A stretch of DNA of 45,188 bases, taken from Rhodanobacter sp. MP7CTX1. GTDB lineage: Bacteria > Pseudomonadota > Gammaproteobacteria > Xanthomonadales > Rhodanobacteraceae. A program made the translations under genes and the position numbers. This document shows, in pieces, positions 8,370-16,759 of this stretch. The notes under the pieces are model-generated. The model made no database searches. It saw only the letters and a program-made list of their open reading frames with translations, and was not told the DNA's origin. The stretch's first letter is position 1, and each line of letters opens with the position of its first letter. Location of the stretch: the NCBI RefSeq assembly GCF_014205795.1, contig NZ_JACHCN010000024.1:1-45188 (forward strand), given 5' to 3'.

Positions 8370-9124
8370 AGCTGCTCCTCGATCTGGGCAATACACGCCT
8401 GAAGTGGGCGTTGCAGCAGGGCGGCGACTGGCTTGCGCAGGGTTCGGTAGCGTGGGACGAGGCGGTGGAGCGCATGCTTTCCGAGGCATGGTCCACGGCG
8501 CCGCAGCCAATCGCCGTCTACGGCGCTTCGGTGGTGGATGCCGCCCGCGAGCAGCAACTTGCGGCATGTGTCGCCAGCGCGTTTCGGGCCGAAGTGACAT
8601 GGTTGCGCACGCCAGCCAGCGCCTGCGGCGTGCGCAATGCCTACGCCGAGCCGCAGCGGCTCGGTGTAGATCGATTTCTGGCGATGGTGGCAGCCTATGC
8701 TGATGGCCGCGGGCCCTGTGTGCTGGCCAGCGTGGGCACCGCGCTGACGCTTGATGCGTTGACCGCCGATGGGCGCCATCTGGGCGGGCTGATTGCACCT
8801 GGGCCACAGCTGATGCAGCAATCCCTGCTGGATGCGACGGCGCGGGTTCGACCGGAACGTCCGGGTGAAATTCTGGAACTGGCAGACAACACCGCCGACG
8901 CGGTCGCCTCAGGCTGCTGGCAGGCGGCGGCGGCGCTGGTCGAGCGCTTTGCCACACGGATGGCAGGGCGGCTTGGCGATGCTTCGACGCTGATCCTGGG
9001 AGGTGGCGATGCCGGGCGGCTGGCGCCCTTGCTGTCGCTGCCGGCGCAGTTGAGCCACGACGGGGTGCTGCGCGGCCTGGCGGTATGGGCCGACACGCAG
9101 GTGGCGGCGCCACCGCCCGGTTAG
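8366..9124 (+). CDS. coaX: Type III pantothenate kinase
   Basis: Protein of 252 residues that phosphorylates pantothenate, the first step of CoA synthesis. It is an ASKHA fold: LLLDLGNTRLKW (phosphate 1 loop), QRLGVDRFLAM (substrate site), SVGTALTLDAL (phosphate 2), GGLIAPGPQLM and LILGGGDA. A Ser stands where many homologues have Asp just before GTAxT; I do not take this as loss of function. It overlaps birA by four bases. The birA-coaX pairing is common in beta- and gammaproteobacteria and links two cofactor pathways. Confidence 0.94.
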   Translation: MKLLLDLGNTRLKWALQQGGDWLAQGSVAWDEAVERMLSEAWSTAPQPIAVYGASVVDAAREQQLAACVASAFRAEVTWLRTPASACGVRNAYAEPQRLGVDRFLAMVAAYADGRGPCVLASVGTALTLDALTADGRHLGGLIAPGPQLMQQSLLDATARVRPERPGEILELADNTADAVASGCWQAAAALVERFATRMAGRLGDASTLILGGGDAGRLAPLLSLPAQLSHDGVLRGLAVWADTQVAAPPPG

Positions 9125-9156
9125 AATGCCCGGTTGCTGGCAGTGAAGGGGTATCG

Positions 9157-9831
9157 ATGTTTCTGCGTCTGCTGTTTGTACTGTTGATCGCACTCAATAT
9201 CGCGGTAGGTGCCTGGCTGCTGCTAGGCCAGCCATATGTCCGTGGCGGCACTGCCACCGATCCCGACGTTGCGGAATTGCGCCTGCTCTCAGAGCTGCCC
9301 GAACCAGCCGCCACTGCCCCGGCCGCCATCCCGATGGCCGCAACGGCAGCGACGGCTCCGCAACGCGCGCTCAGCTACAGCTGTCTTGCCCTGGGTCCAT
9401 TCAGTACGCCCCAGGATCTGCGCAATGCACGGGAGACCCTTGCGACCCAGGCCACACGCATGCGTTCACGCCAGGAGCAGGCTAGCCAGACCAGTGGATG
9501 GTGGGTGTATCTGCCGTCCGCCGGCAGTCGTGCGCTGGCGCTGGCGCTGGCGCGACAGCTCGCTGCGCGCAACATCGGCGACTACTTTGTGGCTGGGAGT
9601 TCCGGCGATCAGGCCAATACCATTTCGCTGGGTTTGTTCAAGGATCCGGCGAATGCGCGCAAGCGCCGCGACGACGTCATTGCCGCCGGTTTCCCCGCCC
9701 GCATGAGTGAGCGCAGCGAGACCGTGCCCGAATACTGGCTGGATCTGGTGGTGCCCGACGGCGCACGTTTCGACTGGCGCAGTCGTATTCACAGCACCGG
9801 CGTCGGTTCGCACAGCGCCAGCTGTTTTTGA
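9157..9831 (+). CDS. SPOR-domain membrane protein
   Basis: Protein of 224 residues with one N-terminal membrane helix (FLRLLFVLLIALNIAVGAWL), an Ala/Pro linker (about 38-66) and a C-terminal SPOR-like region. That region has SYSCLALGPF, GWWVYLP, then YFVAGSSGDQANTISLGLF and a KRRDDVIAAGFPA segment. SPOR domains bind denuded septal peptidoglycan. GAAGGGG before ATG 9157 supports this start. It lies 32 bases after coaX, the same arrangement seen in related genomes, so it is probably the last gene of the birA operon. Confidence 0.82.
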   Translation: MFLRLLFVLLIALNIAVGAWLLLGQPYVRGGTATDPDVAELRLLSELPEPAATAPAAIPMAATAATAPQRALSYSCLALGPFSTPQDLRNARETLATQATRMRSRQEQASQTSGWWVYLPSAGSRALALALARQLAARNIGDYFVAGSSGDQANTISLGLFKDPANARKRRDDVIAAGFPARMSERSETVPEYWLDLVVPDGARFDWRSRIHSTGVGSHSASCF

Positions 9832-9892
9832 GCGAAACGCCAAGTTCTGAGCGCGCGCCAGCCGCCGGGGCCTGCTAGAATCCCCGACCTTC

Positions 9893-9968
9893 GCCGGCAT
9901 AGCTCAGTTGGTAGAGCAACTGATTTGTAATCAGTAGGTCCCCAGTTCGAATCCGGGTGCCGGCACCA
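9893..9968 (+). tRNA. tRNA-Thr (anticodon TGT)
   Basis: A 76-base cloverleaf with encoded CCA. Acceptor GCCGGCA pairs with TGCCGGC, the D-arm is GCTCAGTTGGTAGAGC, and the anticodon stem ACTGA/TCAGT encloses TTTGTAA, giving anticodon TGT, which reads ACN threonine codons. The T-arm contains GTTCGAATC. A terminator hairpin follows at 9977-10004. Confidence 0.97.
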
Positions 9969-9976
9969 GTAGTCCC

Positions 9977-10004
9977 AAGGCTTGCAGCGATGCGAGCCTT
10001 TTTT
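9977..10004 (+). terminator. Rho-independent terminator of tRNA-Thr
   Basis: AGGCTTGC pairs with GCGAGCCT around AGCGAT and is followed by a run of six T. It ends nine bases after the tRNA. Confidence 0.85.
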
Positions 10005-10304
10005 ATGGGCTGCGATTCAAGGGCTTGACGCTCAACCGCGTTCTCGCTGCTTCGTTTCGCGCCGAACCGACACCACTCCGGTCATCCGTTCAGCGCGCGG
10101 CGTGGCCGGGTTCGTTCCGGTAAACTTGAGCGGATCACCATTGAATGGTGTCGTGGATGCTTTTCTCTCGCCGATCGGGTGGCAGTTCGTTCGCGAACAT
10201 GGTCACCGTCGGCACTTCGTCGGACATCGCCGCAAGGACATTCGCGGCGCGAGCGACGGCTCCGGCCTCCGATTGCCGGGGTGCAACAGGCAGGTAGACA
10301 GGAT
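10005..10304. other. Intergenic stretch, no gene recognised
   Basis: It lies between the tRNA terminator and arginase. Frames in both directions remain open across it but show no domain, start signal or signal peptide. It presumably carries the arginase promoter; I see no confident -35/-10 pair. Confidence 0.5.
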
Positions 10305-11219
10305 ATGGGCGAACAGACCGTTTCACTGATAGGCGTGCCGACCGATATTGGAGCAGGGCATCGTGGGGCCTCGATGGGGCCGGAGGCGTTGCGGGTGGCG
10401 AATCTCGCCGCGCGGCTTGAACGTCGTGGATTGAAGGTCATCGATCGCGGCAACCTGCACGGGCCATTCAACCCGTGGCAGCCGCCGGAGGATGGCTATC
10501 GTCACCTGGACGAAGTCGTGGCCTGGAATACGGCCGTCTATACGGCCGTCCATCAGGAGCTGCAAGCCGGGCGCATACCGATCATGCTGGGCGGCGATCA
10601 CTGCCTGGCGATCGGCTCGATCTCGGCAGTGACGCGTCATTGCCACGATGAAGGCAAGCAGCTGCTGGTGCTGTGGCTGGACGCGCATACCGACTTCAAC
10701 ACCGCAAACGCCACGCCATCGGGAAATATTCACGGCATGCCGGTGGCCTGCCTGTGCGGCAATGGCCCGGACGCGCTCATCGGACTCAGCGGCGACACGC
10801 CGGCAACCACGGCGGATGTGTTTCGCTATATCGGCATCCGTTCGGTGGACGAGGGTGAAAAACGCCTGGTGCGCGAGGCGAAGATCAGCGTATTCGACAT
10901 GCGCTACATCGACGAGGTCGGCATGAAGCGCGTGATGGAGGAGGCGCTGGCCGGCATCGACGAGAATACCCATCTGCACGTGAGCTTTGATGTCGATTTC
11001 CTCGACCCCAGCATCGCGCCGGGTGTCGGTACAACCGTGCGTGGCGGCCCGAATTATCGCGAGGCGCAGCTGTGCATGGAGATGATTGCCGACACCGGAC
11101 GACTGGCATCGCTGGATATCGTCGAGCTGAATCCCGCGTACGACAAGCGCAACCAGACCGCGAAGCTTGCGGTGGATCTGGTCGAGTCGCTGTTCGGAAA
11201 ATCCACCCTCATCCGCTGA
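10305..11219 (+). CDS. rocF: Arginase
   Basis: Binuclear manganese hydrolase of 304 residues converting arginine to ornithine and urea. Metal-binding segments are all present: GGDHCLAIGS, DAHTDFNT and SFDVDFLDPSIAPGVGT, with the substrate-loop residues GNIHGMP between them. SLIGVPTDIGAGHRGASMGP at the N-terminus is characteristic of arginase rather than agmatinase. The frame opens upstream at 10179, but similarity starts at ATG 10305. It is followed 34 bases later by trpS, with no terminator seen between them. Confidence 0.94.
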   Translation: MGEQTVSLIGVPTDIGAGHRGASMGPEALRVANLAARLERRGLKVIDRGNLHGPFNPWQPPEDGYRHLDEVVAWNTAVYTAVHQELQAGRIPIMLGGDHCLAIGSISAVTRHCHDEGKQLLVLWLDAHTDFNTANATPSGNIHGMPVACLCGNGPDALIGLSGDTPATTADVFRYIGIRSVDEGEKRLVREAKISVFDMRYIDEVGMKRVMEEALAGIDENTHLHVSFDVDFLDPSIAPGVGTTVRGGPNYREAQLCMEMIADTGRLASLDIVELNPAYDKRNQTAKLAVDLVESLFGKSTLIR

Positions 11220-11253
11220 TTGCTCCAACCTGTAAATACCACAAGCGAACACC

Positions 11254-12621
11254 ATGCAGACTCGCGTACTGACCGGCATCACCACCACCGGCACCCCACA
11301 CCTCGGCAATTATGTGGGCGCCATCCGCCCCGCCATCGAAGCCAGTCGGCGCGCCGATGTCGATGCGTTTTTCTTCATGGCCGACTATCACGCCCTGATC
11401 AAAAGCGAAGACGCGGCACGGATCGAGCGCTCGCGGCTGGAAATCGCCGCTAGTTGGCTGGCGGCCGGGCTCGACCCGCAACGGGTGACGTTCTATCGGC
11501 AGTCGGATATCCCGGAGATTCCCGAGCTGACCTGGTTTCTCACCTGCGTCACCGCGAAAGGCATGCTCAACCGAGCGCATGCCTACAAGGCGGCCGTGGA
11601 CAAGAATGCAGAAAATGGCGAGGACCCTGATGCGGGCGTTACCGCCGGCTTGTACATGTATCCGGTGTTGATGGCCGCGGACATTCTCGCGTTCGATGCG
11701 CATCAAGTGCCGGTGGGGCGCGATCAGATCCAGCACATCGAGATGGCTCGCGACATCGGTCAGCGTTTCAACCACATCCACGGCCACGATTTTTTCGTGC
11801 TGCCTGAAGTGCTGATCGAAGACCAGGTCGCCACGCTGCCCGGTCTGGACGGTCGCAAGATGTCCAAGAGCTACGACAACACGATTCCACTGTTCGCTGG
11901 CGGCAAAAAGCAGTTGCGCGAGACGATCATGCGCATCGTCACCGACTCGCGCACGCCGGGCGAGCCGAAGGATCCGGACAGCTCGTCGCTGTTCACCATC
12001 TTCCGCGCGTTTGCCAGCGAGGCGGAGACGGCGGAGTTCCGGCAGGCCTTGCTGGATGGCCTTGGCTGGGGCGACGCGAAGCAGGTGCTGTACGAGCGCA
12101 TTGACGCCGACGTGGCGCCGATGCGTGAACGCTACGAGGCGTTCATGGCCGATCCGATGGCGATTGAAGCGATCCTCCAGCAGGGTGCGCAGAAGGCCCG
12201 CATGATTGCCACGCCGAAGATCGCTGCATTGCGCGATGCGTTGGGTCTGCGTTCCGCCGGTAAGGCGACGACCGTTGCCGCTGGTCAGCCGAAGGCGGCT
12301 GCGAAGCAGGGCAAAATGCCGCGCTTCGCCAGTTTCCGCGATGCCGATGGTAAGTTTCGTTTTCGCCTGTTCTCCGCGGAAGGCGAGGAGCTGCTGCTGT
12401 CGATGCCGTTCGCCGATCCAAAGGCGGCCGGTGCGTTGCAGAAGCGCCTCAAGACGTTGGGCGCGGCGGCTGCCGTCATGCAGATCAAGGCTCAGGGCAT
12501 GGCCCTCGAGCTGGATGGCGAAGCGGTCGCCAGCACGCCCGACTACCGCGACGAGCAGCTACGTGACGATGCCCTGGCGCAATTGCGCGAGGCGCTGGAT
12601 CAGCTTGCTGCACAGGATTGA
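11254..12621 (+). CDS. trpS: Tryptophan--tRNA ligase with C-terminal extension
   Basis: Class I synthetase of 455 residues. The HIGH-type motif is TPHLGNYVG near residue 14 and the KMSKS loop is GRKMSKSYDN near 208. The catalytic core ends near residue 335, where most bacterial TrpS proteins stop. About 110 extra residues follow: a Lys/Ala linker, then a small alpha/beta segment (MPRFASFRDADGKFRFRLFS, LLLSMPFADPKAA) resembling DUF1508/YegP-like repeats, and a helical tail. Long TrpS proteins of this sort occur in xanthomonads; the tail may aid tRNA binding (inference). Confidence 0.95.
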   Translation: MQTRVLTGITTTGTPHLGNYVGAIRPAIEASRRADVDAFFFMADYHALIKSEDAARIERSRLEIAASWLAAGLDPQRVTFYRQSDIPEIPELTWFLTCVTAKGMLNRAHAYKAAVDKNAENGEDPDAGVTAGLYMYPVLMAADILAFDAHQVPVGRDQIQHIEMARDIGQRFNHIHGHDFFVLPEVLIEDQVATLPGLDGRKMSKSYDNTIPLFAGGKKQLRETIMRIVTDSRTPGEPKDPDSSSLFTIFRAFASEAETAEFRQALLDGLGWGDAKQVLYERIDADVAPMRERYEAFMADPMAIEAILQQGAQKARMIATPKIAALRDALGLRSAGKATTVAAGQPKAAAKQGKMPRFASFRDADGKFRFRLFSAEGEELLLSMPFADPKAAGALQKRLKTLGAAAAVMQIKAQGMALELDGEAVASTPDYRDEQLRDDALAQLREALDQLAAQD

Positions 12622-12654
12622 TGCGGCAGCTCAAGCCGACGGAGTGATTGATCG

Positions 12655-12978
12655 ATGCGTTACCTCGCCATCCTGCTGCTTGCGCCATGGTTGTTGATAC
12701 TTTGCTGGGTCTACTGGACCTACCCGAAGAGTCTGCCGAAAACCCCGGGCCGGCGCATTTTCGATTTCGTGGCGTTGCTGCTGGCGGTGATCGCCACGGG
12801 AGCGAGCGCGCTGCTAGGTTTCGATATGGTCGCCTTGCCCGCCGCCGGCCAGCTGGGTCGTGCAAGTGGTGCCATCTGGCAGCAGGTGGTGCCCGCACTG
12901 TATGGCTACGGTGCGTTCATCGTCGTTTTGGTGCTCGCCATGCTGCTGCGGTATGCGTGCTGGGGACGGCGTAGCTGA
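12655..12978 (+). CDS. Small inner-membrane protein, unknown function
   Basis: Protein of 107 residues with three hydrophobic segments: LAILLLAPWLLILCWVYW, FDFVALLLAVIATGASALLG and YGYGAFIVVLVLAMLLRYA. A basic loop (KTPGRR) lies between the first two. ATG 12655 lies 33 bases after trpS, suggesting co-transcription. No family is recognised, and no catalytic motif is visible. Length and position look genuine, and neighbouring frames are shadows. Confidence 0.7.
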   Translation: MRYLAILLLAPWLLILCWVYWTYPKSLPKTPGRRIFDFVALLLAVIATGASALLGFDMVALPAAGQLGRASGAIWQQVVPALYGYGAFIVVLVLAMLLRYACWGRRS

Positions 12979-13042
12979 TCCGCCTGTCAACGGGCGGACG
13001 CGTCCATCACGCGCGAGCCGGCGGAGTGCGAGAATACGCATC

Positions 13043-13558
13043 ATGTTGCCGCTCAAATATCTCCAGGCGTACCCCGCAACCTTGCAGGACAAGGTGCGCC
13101 TGCTGATTGCGCAGCAGCGTCTGGGCGAGCACCTGGCCAAGCGCTATCCGGATCGCCACTCGGTGCAGAGCGACAAGGCGCTGTACGCCTACACGATGGA
13201 GCTGAAACAGCAGCATCTGAAAAACGCGCCAGGAATCGACAAAGTGCTGTACGACAGCAAGCTCGATGTGGTGCAGCGAGCACTGGGGCTGCACACCGCG
13301 ATCTCGCGCGTGCAGGGCAGCAAGCTCAAGGCGAAAAAGGAAATCCGCGTGGCCGCGTTGTTCAAGGCGGCCGCACCGGAGTTCCTGCAGATGATCGTGG
13401 TGCATGAGCTGGCGCATCTGAAGGAAGTCGACCACAACAAGGCGTTCTACCAGCTGTGCACCTACATGCTGCCGGACTACCACCAAGTGGAGTTCGACTT
13501 GCGCGTGTATCTGACCTGGCGTGAGTTGCCGCGAGCGAGCGAGGAAGATCATGGATAG
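13043..13558 (+). CDS. YgjP-like zinc metallopeptidase domain protein
   Basis: Cytosolic protein of 171 residues ending in a gluzincin-type site: VVHELAHLKEVDHN (HExxH plus a downstream His) followed by FYQLCTYMLPDYH. This matches the YgjP/DUF45 (M48-related) family, whose physiological substrate is not established. ATG 13043 is chosen from similarity, although the frame opens at 12860. The stop overlaps the next gene by eight bases, indicating translational coupling. Confidence 0.85.
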   Translation: MLPLKYLQAYPATLQDKVRLLIAQQRLGEHLAKRYPDRHSVQSDKALYAYTMELKQQHLKNAPGIDKVLYDSKLDVVQRALGLHTAISRVQGSKLKAKKEIRVAALFKAAAPEFLQMIVVHELAHLKEVDHNKAFYQLCTYMLPDYHQVEFDLRVYLTWRELPRASEEDHG

Positions 13559-14204
13559 TGTGGCGCTACAGAAATACCTGCTGCGGCTCTTCGAGCGGCA
13601 CGGTGTGGAACTGGAAGCTGATGAAGACGGCTGGCTGGTTACTGACGACGACTTTCCGGCGATTCGTGCCGAGTGGCACGAAGGTAATGCGGGTGAGCCG
13701 GGTCGCCTCGATGTCGACGTGGTGTTGAGCGAGGAGCGGCGCATCGAGGAGAGTTTTGCTGGCCTCGGCAGTGGCGACGCCGGCTGCAGCGATGCCCTGC
13801 ACACGTTTGAAGAGAATGCATTTCACCTGCTGCTGGCCGCCTGCTGGTATGTCACCGACGATCGCAGGATGCGCATCACGGCATGGGACATCGGCGTGCG
13901 CACGTGGGATGTCTTTATTGGGCCGTTCACGCTGCTTGGCACCGATGAAAACACCGTGGCCATTCCCGCCGAAGCGCTGGCCGCGATCGAAACCGCAGTG
14001 AAACGCGAAGTGCTGACGCCGGAGTTGCACTGGCTGCGGCTGGTTCATCGTCACGGCGCGCAGGGCGATTCACGTTGCGAGGCGCTGCTCGACAACGAAC
14101 CATGGACCGCGGGAACCCTGGCGCTGGATTCCGTCGCGTGGCCGTCAAGCGAGCACGATTACCGTGCGCGTTGCTTCATGCTGCTCGACGTGCGCGACTA
14201 CTGA
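13551..14204 (+). CDS. Uncharacterised protein (DUF6348-like)
   Basis: Acidic soluble protein of 217 residues with no signal or membrane helix. Features include WLVTDDDFPAIRAEWHEG and a central FEENAFHLLLAACW, then WDVFIGPFTLLG. I associate it with the DUF6348 family from memory and cannot verify this. GAGGAAGATC before ATG 13551 is a good ribosome site inside the preceding gene, so the pair is coupled. A strong bidirectional terminator follows. Confidence 0.75.
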   Translation: MDSVALQKYLLRLFERHGVELEADEDGWLVTDDDFPAIRAEWHEGNAGEPGRLDVDVVLSEERRIEESFAGLGSGDAGCSDALHTFEENAFHLLLAACWYVTDDRRMRITAWDIGVRTWDVFIGPFTLLGTDENTVAIPAEALAAIETAVKREVLTPELHWLRLVHRHGAQGDSRCEALLDNEPWTAGTLALDSVAWPSSEHDYRARCFMLLDVRDY

Positions 14205-14265
14205 TCTGCGCTTGGAAAGCGGCGATTCGAAAGCCGTGATATGAAAACGGTGACAAGAAAATTAA

Positions 14266-14290
14266 CAGGGCGCCCTTGGGCGCCCTGTTT
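14266..14290. terminator. Bidirectional rho-independent terminator
   Basis: CAGGGCGCCC and GGGCGCCCTG form a near-perfect stem between AAAATTAA and TTTGT. It lies between the convergent 13551-14204 gene and the E2 gene (stop at 14312), so it can serve both. Confidence 0.88.
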
Positions 14291-14311
14291 GTCATGGCAT
14301 GTCGACCTTGC

Positions 14312-15700
14312 TCAGTTCGGCAGGGCCAGATCGTCCAGCATCGCCTTGAGGAAGCGCGCGGCTTCACCGCCGGTGGCGGCGCGGTGGTCGAAGGTTATCG
14401 ACAGCGGCATGCGGCGATGGACTTCGATGCCGCCCATCACCGCGACCACGTCGTGGCTGAGCTTGCCGGCGCCGACGATCGCGACCGTCGGCGGCACCAC
14501 GACCGGCGTGGCATAACGGCCAGCAAACATGCCGAAGTTGGTCAGGCTGATGGTGTAGCCGGACAACTCCGAAGCGGGGATCGAACGATCTTCGACTTGC
14601 GTGCGCAAGCGTTTGATCGCGGCGCGGACACCGGCGCCGTCGAGCACGTCGGCATTGCGCAGCGCGGGCACGAACAGACCGTCGTCAGTGTCCACCGCGA
14701 TGCCGATGTCGACATGCGGATGCAGCGTGCGGGTGAGGTTTTTGCCGTCGAACCACGCATTCAGTGCCGGCACGGTCTTGCAGGCAGACACGATCGCGCG
14801 AACCAGACGGGCGGTGATGTCCTGCTTGCCGCTCCAGGCGTGCAGGTCGGCGTCGTCGTTCAGGGTGGTCGGCACGACCTGGGCGTGGGCATCCGCCATC
14901 ACGCGTGCCATGTTGCGACGTACGCCCTTCAACTGTTCCGGTTGGCCACTGGCCTGCACGCTGGGCGACGAGGTGCGCACGGGCTTGCCCGCCAGCGACA
15001 CGGCTGTGCGGCTTGCGTCCGGTGGCGGTAGGTCAGGAGCCAGGTGACGACCGGCGGAGGCCGCTACGGCACGCGCAGGGGCGGCACCGAGTGCGGCCGA
15101 ACCGTTCGCGGCGGCGTCCTTGACATCTTTCATGGTCACCACGCCGTCGGCGCCGCTCGGGCGCACGCGCGCGAGATCAACCTTGAGTTTTTTCGCCAGC
15201 GCGCGCACTGCGGGCACGGCCTTCACGCCGCCGATGCTGGCCGCCTGCTCGACGTGCACGTGACTGCCGCTGACCATCGCGCCGACCACGGTGCCTTCGT
15301 CTTCGCGATCGGCTTTCTTGCCATTGCTCTCGATCTCGCCGCCGTCATCGGAAGCGACCACCTTGTGGCTGTCGTCCGGTGCCGGGCTGCCGACGCTTTT
15401 CTTCGGGCCGTGGTGATGGCCGGTGGATTCGGCTTCGGCGCGCTGTTTCGCATTCGGATCGGGTTCGAAGTCGGCCAGTGCGGCACCGGTTTCGATGATG
15501 TCGCCGGCAGCACCATGCAGCTTGACGACCTTGCCGGTGTACGGCGAGGGCACGTCGACGACCGCCTTGGCGGTTTCCATCGAGCACAGCGGAGCGTCCA
15601 GCTTGATGCTGTCGCCCACCTTGACGTGCCACTCGACCACGGTGGCGTCGGGCAGGCCTTCGCCGAGGTCGGGCAGGTAGAAAGTCTTGATATCAGCCAT
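14312..15700 (-). CDS. 2-oxo acid dehydrogenase E2 (lipoyl acyltransferase)
   Basis: Core subunit of 462 residues. One N-terminal lipoyl domain (3-80) has METAKAVV as the lipoylated lysine site. A His/Lys-rich linker follows, then the E1/E3-binding segment VPAVRALAKKLKVDLARVRP and the acyltransferase domain to the C-terminus. In the last motif the sequence is DHRAATGG: the His (439) is present, but Thr443 stands where the usual DHRxxDG has Asp. A single lipoyl domain and pairing with a split E1 suggest a branched-chain or alternative pyruvate complex; sequence alone does not settle the substrate. Start ATG 15700 begins MADIKTFYLPDLGEG; the frame extends upstream without similarity. Confidence 0.92.
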   Translation of the reverse strand: MADIKTFYLPDLGEGLPDATVVEWHVKVGDSIKLDAPLCSMETAKAVVDVPSPYTGKVVKLHGAAGDIIETGAALADFEPDPNAKQRAEAESTGHHHGPKKSVGSPAPDDSHKVVASDDGGEIESNGKKADREDEGTVVGAMVSGSHVHVEQAASIGGVKAVPAVRALAKKLKVDLARVRPSGADGVVTMKDVKDAAANGSAALGAAPARAVAASAGRHLAPDLPPPDASRTAVSLAGKPVRTSSPSVQASGQPEQLKGVRRNMARVMADAHAQVVPTTLNDDADLHAWSGKQDITARLVRAIVSACKTVPALNAWFDGKNLTRTLHPHVDIGIAVDTDDGLFVPALRNADVLDGAGVRAAIKRLRTQVEDRSIPASELSGYTISLTNFGMFAGRYATPVVVPPTVAIVGAGKLSHDVVAVMGGIEVHRRMPLSITFDHRAATGGEAARFLKAMLDDLALPN

Positions 15701-15740
15701 GAGCGGAATCCAGAGTGTGTTTGATCTTGGTTTGATTTTG

Positions 15741-15770
15741 GCTCCCTCCCCTGCAAGCAGGGGGAGGAGC
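15741..15770. repeat. CTCCCCTGC hairpin repeat inside the operon
   Basis: CTCCCCTGC-AA-GCAGGGGGAG lies in the 75-base gap between E1 beta and E2, the same family as 2713-2818. In the transcript it would form a strong hairpin just ahead of the E2 gene. Confidence 0.75.
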
Positions 15771-15775
15771 ATGGG

Positions 15776-16756
15776 TCAGCTGACGGCCAGCGTACGCTTC
15801 GCCGCGTCAACGACGCGTTCCACGCTTGGCAGGTATTTCATTTCCAGGCGGAACAGCGGGATGTGCGTGTCGAAGCCGGTAACGCGCTCGACGGGCGCGA
15901 GCAGGTCGTACAGACACTCCTCGGCCACGCGCGCGGCGATCTCGGCGCCGAACCCGGCGGTCTTCGGCGCTTCGTGCACGATCACGCAGCGGCCGGTCTT
16001 CTGCACCGATTCGGCGATGGTGTCGAAGTCCAGCGGGGTCAGCGTGGCGACGTCGATCACTTCAGCGCTGATGCCTTGCTGGGCCAGTTCGTCGGCGGCC
16101 TCGAGCGCTTCCTTCACCTGTGCGCCCCAGGTCACCAGGGTCACATCGGTGCCGTCGCGCAGCACGAAGCACACGTCCAGCGGCAGCGCTTCGCCGTCGT
16201 CCGGCACCTCTTCCTTGTACTGGCGGTAGATGCGCTTCGGCTCGAAGAACATCACCGGATCCGGATCGCGGATCGCGGCCAGCAGCAGGCCGTAGGCGCG
16301 CGCTGGCGAGGACGGCATCACGACGCGCAGACCGGGGATGTTGGTGAACAGATGCTCGTTCGCCTCGGAGTGATGCTCCGGCGCGCGGATGCCGCCCCCC
16401 CACGGTGCGCGGAACACGGCCGGCACGGTGATGCGACCGCGGGTGCGGTTGCGCATGCGTGCGGCGTGGCAGGCGATCTGCTCCATCATCGGGTAGATGA
16501 AGCCCTCGAACTGCGCTTCGGCGATCGGCTTCATGCCCATTGCGGCCATGCCGACGGTGACGCCGGCGATCGTGGTTTCGTCCAGCGGCGTGTCGAGCAC
16601 GCGCAGCTCGCCGAATTTTTCCTGCAGGCCCTGGGTGGCGCGGAACACGCCGCCGTTGACGCCCACGTCCTCGCCCAGCACCACGACGCTTTCGTCGCGG
16701 GCCATTTCATAGGCGAGCGCCTGGGTGACTGCTTCGATGAGAGTAATTTGTGCCAT
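15776..16756 (-). CDS. 2-oxo acid dehydrogenase E1 beta subunit
   Basis: Thiamine-diphosphate enzyme subunit of 326 residues. VVLGEDVGVNGGVFRATQGL, LDTPLDETTIAGVTVGMA and the FRAPWGGGIRAPEHHSEANE loop mark the family. The C-terminal transketolase-type domain begins near DVTLVTWGAQV. It forms the alpha2beta2 E1 with the next gene upstream. ATG 16756 lies three bases from the E1 alpha stop. Pyruvate and branched-chain 2-oxoacids are both possible substrates. Confidence 0.93.
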   Translation of the reverse strand: MAQITLIEAVTQALAYEMARDESVVVLGEDVGVNGGVFRATQGLQEKFGELRVLDTPLDETTIAGVTVGMAAMGMKPIAEAQFEGFIYPMMEQIACHAARMRNRTRGRITVPAVFRAPWGGGIRAPEHHSEANEHLFTNIPGLRVVMPSSPARAYGLLLAAIRDPDPVMFFEPKRIYRQYKEEVPDDGEALPLDVCFVLRDGTDVTLVTWGAQVKEALEAADELAQQGISAEVIDVATLTPLDFDTIAESVQKTGRCVIVHEAPKTAGFGAEIAARVAEECLYDLLAPVERVTGFDTHIPLFRLEMKYLPSVERVVDAAKRTLAVS

Positions 16757-16759
16757 GGC

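Noticed and set aside
9982..10329. A 115-codon frame after tRNA-Thr
   Set aside because: It begins in the terminator hairpin, has no ribosome site or family and runs into arginase.
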